The position numbers and the translations under genes are program-made. Below are positions 48,001 through 64,000 of a DNA stretch of 64,000 nt, in pieces (within the stretch, counting starts at the first letter, position 1; each line of letters begins with the position of its first letter). Below the pieces are notes generated by a model. It was not told the origin of the DNA. It did not search any database and saw only the letters and a list, made by a program, of their open reading frames with translations. Origin of the DNA: Larus michahellis (lineage: Eukaryota > Chordata > Aves > Charadriiformes > Laridae); NCBI RefSeq assembly GCF_964199755.1, contig NC_133896.1, positions 65,513,142 to 65,577,141 of the forward strand. Reading direction: 5' to 3'.

Positions 48001-50327
48001 CTTGGATTCATTGTGCTGTCTCTGAATCCAAGTCAACCACATGTAACTCATATTCTTACTGACCAGTGTAAAAAAAATAGTAAAATCATACAATGATAAC
48101 ACAAAAGGGTAGCGAAAATATGACAAATACCATTGGACAGGTTTACCTTCATTGATGGCTAGCCTCCGTGCTGGTGTGCCAGTGACATGGCTGAAAATAA
48201 ATAGCCAATAGCTTTATTCAAGGCATTATGTTAATTTGAATAAGTTGCTGTATATTCTCTTTTAAATCTGCTTTTCTTTAAACTTCAGTATCACTGTCAA
48301 ATCTGAGTTTTCATAAACCTCAGACAGGTACTTCCCTTTCATATTGTGACCTGTCTCATAACTTGGTTACATCTCTCAAAGGTTTATTCCCTGATATTTC
48401 AAATTTAGGTTCTGCATCCACAACACTTTTCAGACTGAAGAGAAGGATATGCGGGTACTTAAAATATTTCACGCGTTCAGACTTTGTAACAGTAAAGGTA
48501 CCTTTTGTCAATACACTGCATTTCCTGTTACTCTAAGCCCATTAAAATGGACTTGGTTGTAAAGAGTATGCTTAGATACGCACCTTAAAATTCTTGATTA
48601 TCCTAAATAATCTTCCTGCTAAGATAGTTGTCAATACATAGCATACTTCTGTGCTACGATCACCACAGACTTGCAGTGGTATTTTGCATTAGTGTATTGT
48701 GCAACTACTAAAGATAGAATAGAAAACCTTGTTAGTTGACACAAAATTGCAATAAATCCTGTAAGCGTTTCAAGAGAAAACCAAGTTGTTGACTGCGGTG
48801 CGAGCTTCATAAAAGCATTTGACACTATCATACATCTGAAGACATTACCATAGGCAGAATATTAAATAAAATGTGAGTTATCCTGGTAAGCTGAAGCATG
48901 TGGGCAAAAGCAGAGATGTTTGAAAGAACTGAATATCCGTAATACGGATTTCTTAAATTATCTAAATCATTTTAATGCAGTTAATGAAATTTTGAATGAC
49001 AAAGGCAGGAAATTGGTAATCATGGCTATACAGATGAAATATTTTTTTCCCTGCTTGTAGATACCTGAAACTCTTTACCTTCCTTCCTCTTGAGGAGATT
49101 GACCACATTATGGAAATGCATGCTAAAGAACCTGAAAAATGGGGCCCTCAGAAACGACTTGCTGCAGAAGTAACCAAGCTTGTTCATGGTAGAAAGGGGC
49201 TAGAATCTGCTAAGAGGTGAAGTTTGATTTGTCATCCAGTTCTCTTTTTCAGATTTATTCAATGATAATTATTCATAGCTTTTCAGGGACTATTTTAATT
49301 TAGTTAGTTGTTGCTCAGCTGTTAAAAGAGGAAAAATTCAGTAATTATGTAGACTTAAAAATACATTAACGATATTTTTAAAAATTGCAGTGCAGTGGGT
49401 TACGATAGAAAAAAATTAAGTACTTCTGTTACTGTGTGGAGTAAGAAGCAGCTGGGGAGGGGAATCCGAGCAGCACTTTGTGAAGATGAGACCAGCATTG
49501 TGTTTTGAATGATCTTTGTTCTCACAGGTGCACTAAGGCCCTTTATTACAGCAGCGTGGAGGCATTGGAAGCTATGTCTGACCAAGAATTACAGGAACTT
49601 TTTAGACAAGCTCCTTCAGCTGAATTGATGCTTGAACCTGGAATGAATGTTCTTGATTTGTGTCGCAAAGCAAATGCCATTCTGGATGGACCTAGTGGGT
49701 ATGTTATCACCTGTCATTTTCAGTAGTACCTCACTTAAACTGGTAGTAGTGGTATGATTTCAGAAGTAAAGCAAAAGATCGTGACGGCCAAATCAAGTAG
49801 AAACAGGCTAGTGGTCCACACACCAGCATTAAAGAAGAGGGGAGGAGGTGGCTTCATTCCATTTGGAAGTGTAGGATAATTGAGTCTCAAGTACCTTAGC
49901 TGTAAAATCTACACCTGATGAAGGGACAGCCTAAGGCAACAGTCCAAGTTTCCTTATACCTCTCAGAAAGAATGGGAGTGGTAGAGGCTAAGGTTAATTT
50001 CAGTCACACTTGACCTGGACTGAAAGTAAAGTGCAAGAAGATTAAAATTTATTTGATTATGGATCCAACCAAAAAAACTCTTAACTGTGAACTTTCAATA
50101 CTTAACAGCAATAAATAGCTTCCTCTTGCAATTACCAGTTGGGTTGGTTTTTTTGTTTGTTTTTAAGGTACCAGAAAATTACAGATGGTGGAGTTTCAAT
50201 AAATGGGCTTCGAGTGACTGATCCTGAGACCGTTCTTATTCTTGGACAGCATATTCTGAAGAACGGAGTATCATTGCTTAGGGTTGGAAAGAAAAATTAC
50301 TACATTATAAAATGGCTGCAGTTGTGA
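44163..50327 (+). CDS. YARS2: Mitochondrial tyrosyl-tRNA synthetase, complete
   Basis: It charges mitochondrial tRNA-Tyr with tyrosine in the matrix. Five exons, 44163-44971, 46161-46328, 49061-49216, 49528-49698 and 50168-50327, join to 487 aa (human 477). The ATG has a strong context (CAAGATGG) and opens an Arg-rich targeting sequence of about 40 residues. The catalytic Rossmann fold shows [20 protein letters not shown] (HIGH motif as HVGH), [19 protein letters not shown] and [17 protein letters not shown]. Exon 2 holds [12 protein letters not shown], the KMSKS-like loop (human KLGKS). The S4-like C-terminal RNA-binding part ends [33 protein letters not shown]. All introns are GT-AG and in phase. 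An in-frame upstream ATG at 44,001 has no targeting character. Polyadenylation signals lie at 50,479 and 50,857. Confidence 0.97.
45115..45380 (+). mobile_element. CR1 LINE fragment in YARS2 intron 1
   Basis: The translation [20 protein letters not shown] and [20 protein letters not shown] is the CR1 ORF2 end, followed by the 3' UTR and the tail GTTCTATGATTCTATGA. It is 5' truncated and lies about 140 bases after the exon 1 donor. Confidence 0.95.
46697..46819. repeat. Palindromic minisatellite
   Basis: The motif GGATAGTAAT and its complement ATTACTATCC alternate over about 120 bases, so the tract is both repeated and self-complementary and could fold into hairpins. It lies in YARS2 intron 2. 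Confidence 0.8.
47026..47215. mobile_element. hAT-type MITE
   Basis: The 190-bp element has terminal inverted repeats TAGTGGTCTCC and GGAGACCACTG (ten of eleven bases pair), followed by an AAACTTTTTT stretch as in nonautonomous hAT (Charlie-like) elements. The flanks are 8-bp duplications with one mismatch, GTCTAGAT at 47,018-47,025 and GTCTAAAT at 47,216-47,223, as expected for hAT. It has no coding capacity and sits in YARS2 intron 2. Confidence 0.85.
47224..49060. other. Rest of YARS2 intron 2
   Basis: Intronic AT-rich sequence. No exon, RNA gene or further transposon was recognised. Confidence 0.5.
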
Positions 50328-52590
50328 CAACGGAATATCTGCTTAAAGCAACACATCATTTTGACTCTGCTGCTTGAAGATGTACTTGAAGATGTTTCTA
50401 TACTGTGCATTATAACTACTCAGCTCACAAACTACCCAATACCATAGTTTCATTTTCAAAGTACACCAACAGAGTTCAAATAAAGGCAGCTAAGTTATAC
50501 CACTGAAGAGACTTAGATACTCCGCCTTATTCAAAGCACCATTCATAAGAGAATATGCACAAGAAGATGAAAAGATTAATTTCAAAGTCCAAAGATATGG
50601 AGATGGCCTTCGCCTCCTTTAACAACCTTCTGTGTTGTAGGAGGACAGCAGTGGCCAGGTACTCTACAGCGTAATCCACAGCAAGATGAGCAAAAGCATA
50701 CTGAAGAACAGTACTTTTTACAGAGGATGGATGCTGCTGTCCAGTTTGACTTCTTCCTAACAGAGAAACCTGTGTAAGTGGGTAAGGACAACCAGCCTAC
50801 AATCAGTGTTTTTTTTCTGAACAGGTTTGCTTTGAAGGAAGCCGCAGAAGATTCACAATAAATGAATAGAATGATTAAGCCCTAATATGTAAGCTTCTTA
50901 TTGGTTATGTGTGGGGGCACATTGCATAAAAGCTTTTCAGCCTTAATGTGACAATACGGAGCAAATTCAGTTTTTGAAATGAAAGAGAGTATAGAGCCTT
51001 TCAAAGCTTAAATCAACCTGATGAATCCCTTTTATGCCTTCTGTGTGACTTACAGTGTGGGTGACACTAATTCTTCTCCAGTCCTGTGAATTACCGGGAT
51101 GCTTCTGTGCTATCTAGAATCTTCGTCGAATGTAAAGCCCACAGAACTAGTGCCAGGACATACCGTCAGTTGCAAGATAGTATATTATACTGGAAGATTT
51201 GAAGCATGTACGTATGTGAAAGCTTTTTTAATTTTAGTACACTGCCTTGCTAAATTCCCTTCCCATGGTGCGGTTTGGGATTGGGTTGCTTACACAATAT
51301 AGGTGCCACAGTACTTAACAGCCAGGTCACCTGAACAACAACAAAACCCACATGTGGTTACCAAGATTATTTGTAATACAAGCCCATATTTGAATTACTT
51401 AGAACTGTTCAATTGACTTAGAATACAGTAATGTAGCTGGCTGACTCAGAAAATATTATTAAGCCCTCCTTGCCCCACTGTACACACATCTGAAACCCTC
51501 AGTCTGAGTTATGAGATGATTGATTGGTTTGGGCCTTGGCTGCAGTGTTGTTTTTGAGGTTTAGGGTAATCCTCACTCATTTCCTAGTCCATGAAACTCC
51601 TAGACAATACATTTTTGCAGTCACAAGGGGAGAGGCCTTAATCTTAGCTACGTGCACGTGGTAACTCATCACCATCTCTTATGTTGTTAGAATAAGTCAT
51701 GGTATTTCATGTGGTTTAAAACCACCCAGCCTATAAGAAGTAAGGGGAAATGATAAGAAACGTTAGTAAGTCTCAAGAATCCAGATATTCTATAGTTGGG
51801 TGGGGAGTTTCTGTTGGTTTGTTTAGACGGGTTGGTTTTGGTTTTTTGTTTTTTTAACTTGATGTGATCCAACTTCACGTTGCCTTTACTGGCACTGTCA
51901 ATCAAGATTTCAATAGTACTAAATTTTAGTGGCTTGCTGCTTATACATCGCAGTTTCTTCAGATTATTAAACTGTAATAGTAGTACTTTCAGTAGCTCAC
52001 CACGTGGAGTTACAAGTATTAATCTTAATTTCTAGACCCCACTTACCTGCCCAACAATGAGATTTCTCTATGCTAATCTCTGTTACATAGAGAAAAATAA
52101 AAAAAGTTGAGTCATTCCTACCTTAAAAAAAGGCTCTACCCAGCCTGTTGGCTCTCGGGATCAGTTTATGTTGCTTGTTACTTTGTCTTACGCTGCAGTA
52201 GTGATGAGCGCTATCCTACAGAAAGCATACGGAGGAAAAAATCACAACTTTGATGTGGAAAGGGTAGAAGAAGGGCAGGGAAAGGAAAGTTAAGTTCATC
52301 CACTTAATATCACTGTGTTGTTCCTTAAACAGCAGAAGCATTATAGCAATGAACGTGCACCTGGGAACAAAACATGCCAGTTCACACCCATGTTTGTTAG
52401 CCTCTAGAGAAACACATCAGATTTGACAGTTACTTTCTGGTTGCAGGAAATAAACTAGGAGTATAGTAAGTCACGTTTCGTATCTTATCTCTCTCCTGCC
52501 TTTTTTCCTTCATCTCCAAATGGTGTAAATACACGCATATCCACAAATTTCAGCTTTTTTTAAAAAGCATTAGTACCCACTTTGATCAAG
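50328..52590. other. YARS2 3' UTR and convergent intergenic region
   Basis: AATAAA signals at 50,479 and 50,857 make the first 150-550 bases the likely YARS2 3' UTR. The rest, up to the presumed end of the convergent DNM1L transcript, holds no feature I recognise. Confidence 0.5.
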
Positions 52591-55500
52591 TATTAAAATG
52601 ATTTTATTTATTTTTACAAATACAAAATAAAAAAGGGAATTAAAATTCTTTGCATACAAGGTTTTTAATAAGAGCCATAAACTCTAAGAAATATAGTTGG
52701 TGCTTCCTTTTGACCAGTTCCTAGAAATCCAGACTCTTTCCAAAGAAACAGCTGGGCACAACCACTACTTTTCATGACTGCACAGAGTTATCACAACTGA
52801 GCATTTGAACACTTAGGCCGAGAATCAAGGATGACTGAAAAATCGAGTATTCTTTCTTAGCCTGCTCTTGTTTCTCATGTACCCCAAAACAGGTATGTTC
52901 AGGTAATCAGAGACAGTTTGTTCAAATGTAAACAAGCAGTAACTAATATTAAAGTATTTAACATGTCCACAAATGTGTGATTTGAGAAGTGCAAGAAGTT
53001 AAAAAAAAAAAACCACCACCAAAACCAAAAAAACCCACCACAACACCAACAAAGCCATTTGTACAGCATCTAGGGACAGCAAACACTGGAGGACTCGATT
53101 TTAACACCATTGCAGCAGCTAGCAATGAAGAGGTAAAGGGTGAAAGGGTGTACAGCAAGTAGATTTAAAGCAAGCTATCAGAGCATGGAAACACCTTCAC
53201 TAGTTTCAACAGTGTCACTGTGTATAAAACCATATTCAGGTGGTCTACTCTGTTTTTTCTCTTAAACTTTGAAGTATTAACCATCTAGCCCTCACCTCAA
53301 AGCACAGTGTTTAACTAGCAACAAGTGAAAAGCAGGTGCAGTTGAGATCTTCAGTATCTAAAGAAACACTAGTTAGCCATCACACTCATAGCTAAACGAT
53401 TTAACTGAAAAAAAAAAAAAAAGCCACCACCTTATAAGATAATTTAATTCAAGTTACCAACAGGGGTACAACAGACTGGCAAGCTGTTTCCCCTGCTGTA
53501 TTCCCTAAAGCAGGGACCTGAGTTTGCAGTATCCAATCTGGCATCTTTCAGAGTCAGGCCTCCATAAAGCATAGAGTAAAGGCAAGTTTTATGTAAGCTT
53601 GTTATGTTTACTTCAGAACACAGCTTGAAGCACACAGACACACCCCCCTCACCCATCTATTCCACTAAGTGAAATTTGAAACTGACTCCTCAAAAACCCA
53701 AGTAATTTATTGACAAATTCTGTTCACATAGGGATACTATGTTTTATTTACAGTAGTACCACACATAGGTCAAGTATTAATGTCAAATGTTTACTAATCT
53801 AAACTTAGCTACAGTGCTTGTTCTCCCCCATGATTGTGTGTTTCACTGGATAGCAAGTTATTTTAAGTTAGCTGAAATTTGTGCATTGAAGACAAGTATG
53901 TCTAGCTTACATTAAATAAGGTGAACTAGAATGCATTTGTAAACCACCAGTCTAACCTGGGAATTTTTCAGTTGGCTTTCATTAGGTATCATTAGGTTTT
54001 TTCCACAGTTTCCCCATAATTTCTTTTAATGGGGGCAGTAACAGTAGCATTAAGTGGTTTAGTTCAATTCCAGACAACAGATTGCTTAAAAACCATTAAT
54101 AGCCACTAGCAGCCTGTCTACGCTATTACTTATGCAACTAGACAAGAACTAACAACGCAGAACTGCATGAGGGCAAATGCAAACATACGTAAGGCTGTAG
54201 AAACAGAGGTAGCTATGCTACTAACTTGAAGCATGGAAGTCCTGCCACCTGAAGTACCAGTCAGTTCAAAACTTAATTTCTGGGATAATTACTTTTGTGT
54301 ATTATTTGTTTATTTAACAACAGGATTGTTACAGCATGGATTTTTAAAGACTTGCATTAAGGTTTACAAATCAAGTTCATTTCTTGGCACTCAAACATTA
54401 CCAAATTGAAAATTTTTGTGAGACTTCAACAAAAAAAGGTCATACCATTTCAAAAAACAAATCAACACACTGGAAATTTCACATGACATTACAGAGCCAG
54501 TTATCACTTGCAGAAGTTTCTTAAATTAATGGAATTCATTTGCTTTCTGCAGCATTTCAGAACTCTACAAGTCAGAATATTTCATCACAAGAGACTGTTG
54601 ACTGAACTGTGGGAGTGAAAGCTTAGGCAGCAGTTCACTTATGGACGGCTCTACCTTGTTAAAAACATACTTCTTGGATGTCGACAGTAAAAGGGAGAGA
54701 GGTGTCAGGTGAATTCAAACAGAAATGTAATGCTTTTGACAAAAGTATTAGAAGCTTTCACTGTTCACCAAAGCTGATTTGAAAAGCGGCTTGCACTTAA
54801 CAACTTCACTATAGTCACATTTCTTAAATCTGAGAACTACCATCCCTGGACACAATGCAAGAAGTTAAAATGACTTCTTTTGTATTCGTTACATGTTATG
54901 CATACATAATAGCTGTTTAAAAATACAGAATATATTTCTGTGTTCTGCATGAATTATTTCAGATCATGCATAAAGTATCCAAAAGTTGCATCGATCAGAC
55001 TTAACTTCCTTGTGCTTGTATTGGTGCCAAACTGAAGATTACCATAAGTAAAATACAGTTTTAAACAGACATTCTTGTAAACTGAGGTCTCAACAGTTTT
55101 TAAATTTTCAATCTTTAGCAGCTTACAAAAGGAATTTCATTTCTGTTAACTGATGAAATGGGGAAGGAACTGAATATGGTACTAAAAACCTCACTATGTT
55201 GGCCCAATATTGTAAAAGCAAGCCATGGATGTTAACAAACAGCAGTGTCCTATTTTTCATGCAAGTTGTGTTAAAATATCAGCAACACCATAGTAGACAT
55301 TTTTACTTTATACAAAAGAGTGAATCTGCTTGAAAAGTACATGCAAGTGTGCTGGCTGGAGTTTAAATAAATTTTTATTCATAAAAATTAAAATGTTTAC
55401 TTCTTAAAGGCTAGTGCGATCGATATTTATATGTATGAATTATAATCAGAAGAAAATAACTCATCAACGTAACTTTCAACCTAAAATTCCCTAACTTTAG

Positions 55501-56541
55501 GATTGTCCTCAAAAAAAAAAAAAGAAAAGGCAGCACTACTTACAGCACAATAAAATTTCCTCAAAGTAACTGTAATCTCTGGTATAAATATTCCCATCCC
55601 ACAGACTTTCTTTCATACTGTCATACATTCCAAAATCTGGAAGAAGTTGTGGGGATCCCCTTTTCCCTGGCCAACTTAATCTGTTTTTAAAAGAAACACT
55701 TACTATCCCGGTAACAGTTTTGAAATCCATTTTTATTTTTCAATTCTGCCAGAACAAATGTACTACCGGATGGTCCAGGGGCTTGGTCCCAAGGGGGAGG
55801 AAGGGGAAGGTGTTCTTGTACCTGGTTATAATCCCCAACATTCATACACAAGCTCCAGTGCACATGAAAAACTCTGCACCCACTTTTTAGTAGGCCGTTA
55901 TTGTTCGCAAGCTCCAGGCTAATTCTTCCTACACGATACTCCATTAAATGAAGTTCAAAGTTTTGTCTGCAGTTTTAACATTTGGGGAGAAAAATGGGGA
56001 CACACATACATAGTAATACGGTAGACATCTCTAGTGTGCTATAAAACTGATATACCTCCATCTGTCATAGTGCATGCAATATATTCATGAAAGAAAATAC
56101 TCGGTGCTCTCTTCTCTTCACAGTATTTAAACTTCTATTGTAAAAGCAGCTTAAAACTATGCCACAAGACTACACCGTCCATCTTGACAACAGGCAACCT
56201 GTTTAGCAAGTCAGGCACTGGAACTTTAATGTTTTTTCCCCAAGTTCAAATGAGACTGTCACGGAGACAGTAGACTTGGTCTGCTTTAATTTGCACCAGA
56301 AAGCTGGTAAGGAAACATTTAGAGCCATTTATTATGTGGATTAAATATGACTTATTTTGCAAAATACAGCATATTTTTTTGTCTGCAAATCAAACCAACT
56401 GTCTTTACATGAGCAGATTTACACAGTTGCAGTACACAGATAAGAGTTCATAAATAAAAATTCTACTCCGTATACCATGCCTAGCAATTTTCAAGTCAAC
56501 GTAACCTCCAATGCATATAAATAGTGTGGCTGATACAGTCT
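52590..56541 (-). other. Probable DNM1L 3' UTR
   Basis: This lies directly downstream of the DNM1L stop on the minus strand, is AT-rich, has no reading frame worth calling and contains several minus-strand AATAAA signals (plus-strand TTTATT near 56,328, 55,372, 53,736 and 52,600). Which one is used cannot be told from sequence. An A/C-rich low-complexity tract lies at about 52,998-53,050. Confidence 0.35.
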
Positions 56542-62165
<5,624 letters not shown>

Positions 62166-64000
62166 CTGCACAAACAGCACAATGAAGAAACATTGGAGAG
62201 TTAGAACCTGGGCACTGCGAAGCAGCGTCTGATCAAATCTACTATTACTGAGCTATAGGTAAGACTCACTAAAAATGATTCTCATGTGTGTATCCCCTTC
62301 ATTCTATTCTTCACGTTCCCCACCTTTCTTCTTCCTTTGCTGCTTACAGCTGACACACAGTACCAGTAAATGAAAGCTTTTAAAACTCATATTATTCCTA
62401 ATAATGGTATGAAAATGCCTCACAAAGAGGCTCCCCAGCTTTTTAAGGGTCTACAAATCACTTCTGAAATACGGAATGGTCTTCCTAAATCATTTAGCTT
62501 TTACCATTTTTACCATACATCCTTGGAGGAATACAACCTATACCATCAGGATCATTATGCAAGTATGTTTTAAAGATCACCACAGCCCTTGGAAGACTCA
62601 AACTTAAATTCTTTGGTATTTTATTTACTATAAACTGAAGTTTCTTACAATAGTAGCTAGAAAGTATGCACATTTGTTACTTCCGGGTACCAAAGCTCCT
62701 AATGTATTTGTGCTGCCAGACCTCAATTTATAGAAGGCTTTTTTGGTACCAAATCAAAACGAAACAAAAATCTCCATCCTCTGGAAGTGAAGATCAGAGT
62801 TTCTGGGAAGTTCCAGACAAAGAATGACTCACTGATCTCCTGAGAAAAGGACATAACACCCAACTCTTAAACAGTAGGAATCATTGGACAAAAGAAGTAT
62901 TAGTAAATGGTATCCACTACATATTAAAATAGTATTTTTAAAAAGACAGTTCATTTTGATGTGGAACAGTGGTAATTTTTATTTTGTACCTTTCCATAAA
63001 CCTGGTATCCGCTCTATTTACTACTGTGCTTTAAAATCTATTGCTGTTTAAAAAACATTCGAGGTCATTCGAGGCTCTAACTACTACTACTACTTATGTC
63101 TTGTTTCACATATAGGAAGAAATAAGTTAAATTTATCTATTTCGTTTACAATTAAACCACCACAGGCTGATCTTGAGTCTAAAAAAAAAATTAAAGAGTG
63201 AGAAATAAAGCATGGCAGATAGAATACCCACAGCTGCATACCAGGGAAGAAACACAGAAACTGTGCACATCATAAATTTTATTAAAATTGCACAACTGCT
63301 CAGAGGCGCTGTAAAAAAAAAAATATGCTGTAAGAATTCAAATCTACCTCTACTAATAAGAGAGCCATTGATGAGGACAGCTCCATTACATTATTTCTGA
63401 TAGCAGAACAGCTATTAAAAATGGCAAAAATCCTTATGCCACTCTCATTTAGTATTACTGTGGAGCCTGCTCTATCTCCAAAGTAGTTTCAGAAATGAAG
63501 CTACATTTTTCACAAGAGAGAGGATGAATATGCACCACCTAATAAAGTACAGGTTTTGTGGGAAACACAAACCAAATTTGGCAGCTTCCTGCAACTTCTT
63601 AAGACACAGCAGTATCCTCACAGTAGCTCTTGATTTCTTTGTAGATGTTTGCAGGTTATCAGAACCTCTAAAACTCTGAGGAAAATCATAGTTAAAATTC
63701 TACTACTGACTAGATTTTGACTTTGACTACTTTGTTCAGGACAGAAATGGCAGCTTTGCACTAGAAGCTGAATGTGCATATACAAAGAAGCAGAAAGCCT
63801 GAGTCCTCTTGGTACTCCTTATACACAAACTTGTGACTACTCATCTTTTCTGACTCCAAGTGAAAGCAATTACCAAAAAAGTCTTTACAGTAACAAGCTG
63901 TTATTTTAACATGAGAGACAGCACACCTAAAGTCTAAAACAACACTGCAGAACACATTACACAAATATAAGTAAACCAGGAATTGAACGATTATGTGAAA
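62166..64000. other. DNM1L intron to the window edge
   Basis: The next upstream DNM1L exon would encode the alternatively spliced variable region or the stalk end (ELPSAVSRDK-like). I did not find it here, so this is taken as intron. Confidence 0.5.

Overview
The window looks like bird nuclear DNA. It holds many 5'-truncated CR1 LINEs ending in the avian ATTCTATGATTCT-type tail, several solo LTRs, long introns with GT-AG exons, and two conserved vertebrate neighbours, YARS2 and DNM1L. I would guess a neoavian bird from the LTR family, but the species cannot be fixed from this sequence.

Layout. Bases 1-20,400 hold no gene I recognise: AT-rich non-coding DNA with CR1 pieces (about 7.8, 9.9-10.8 and 13.3-13.7 kb), a (CA)n tract and one solo LTR (19.1-19.7 kb). 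Bases 20,474-29,060 and 31,811-39,486 hold, on the minus strand, two tandem genes of the CDADC1 type (cytidine and dCMP deaminase domain-containing). Their exon order, intron phases and several exon lengths match, and each encodes two deaminase folds. In both, the first fold has lost its catalytic glutamate (HAV). In the second fold, copy B (20.5-29.1 kb) has CAE plus PCCGC, and copy A (31.8-39.5 kb) has the canonical HAE plus PCHDC but carries one in-frame TGA in the catalytic exon. Neither a terminal exon nor a first exon with a start codon was found for either copy. Copy A's last visible exon and copy B's first visible exon are phase-compatible, so one long transcript is possible.

Bases 41.0-43.7 kb, just upstream of YARS2, contain a direct repeat of about 205 bp that flanks a CR1 with an open 300-aa reverse transcriptase stretch and an antisense LTR. 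YARS2 (mitochondrial tyrosyl-tRNA synthetase) starts in a CpG island at 44,163 and is complete: five exons, 487 aa, plus strand, ending at 50,327. The 3' end of DNM1L (dynamin-1-like, the mitochondrial fission GTPase) lies on the minus strand from about 62,165 down to its stop at 56,542, with a probable long 3' UTR to its left. YARS2 and DNM1L therefore converge tail to tail, as in other vertebrates. In mammals PKP2 flanks YARS2 on the other side; here the deaminase pair occupies that flank and no PKP2 exon was seen.

The strongest candidate for something undescribed is the deaminase pair: a lineage-specific CDADC1-like tandem with diverged zinc sites, beside a mitochondrial gene pair, possibly sharing the YARS2 promoter region head to head.
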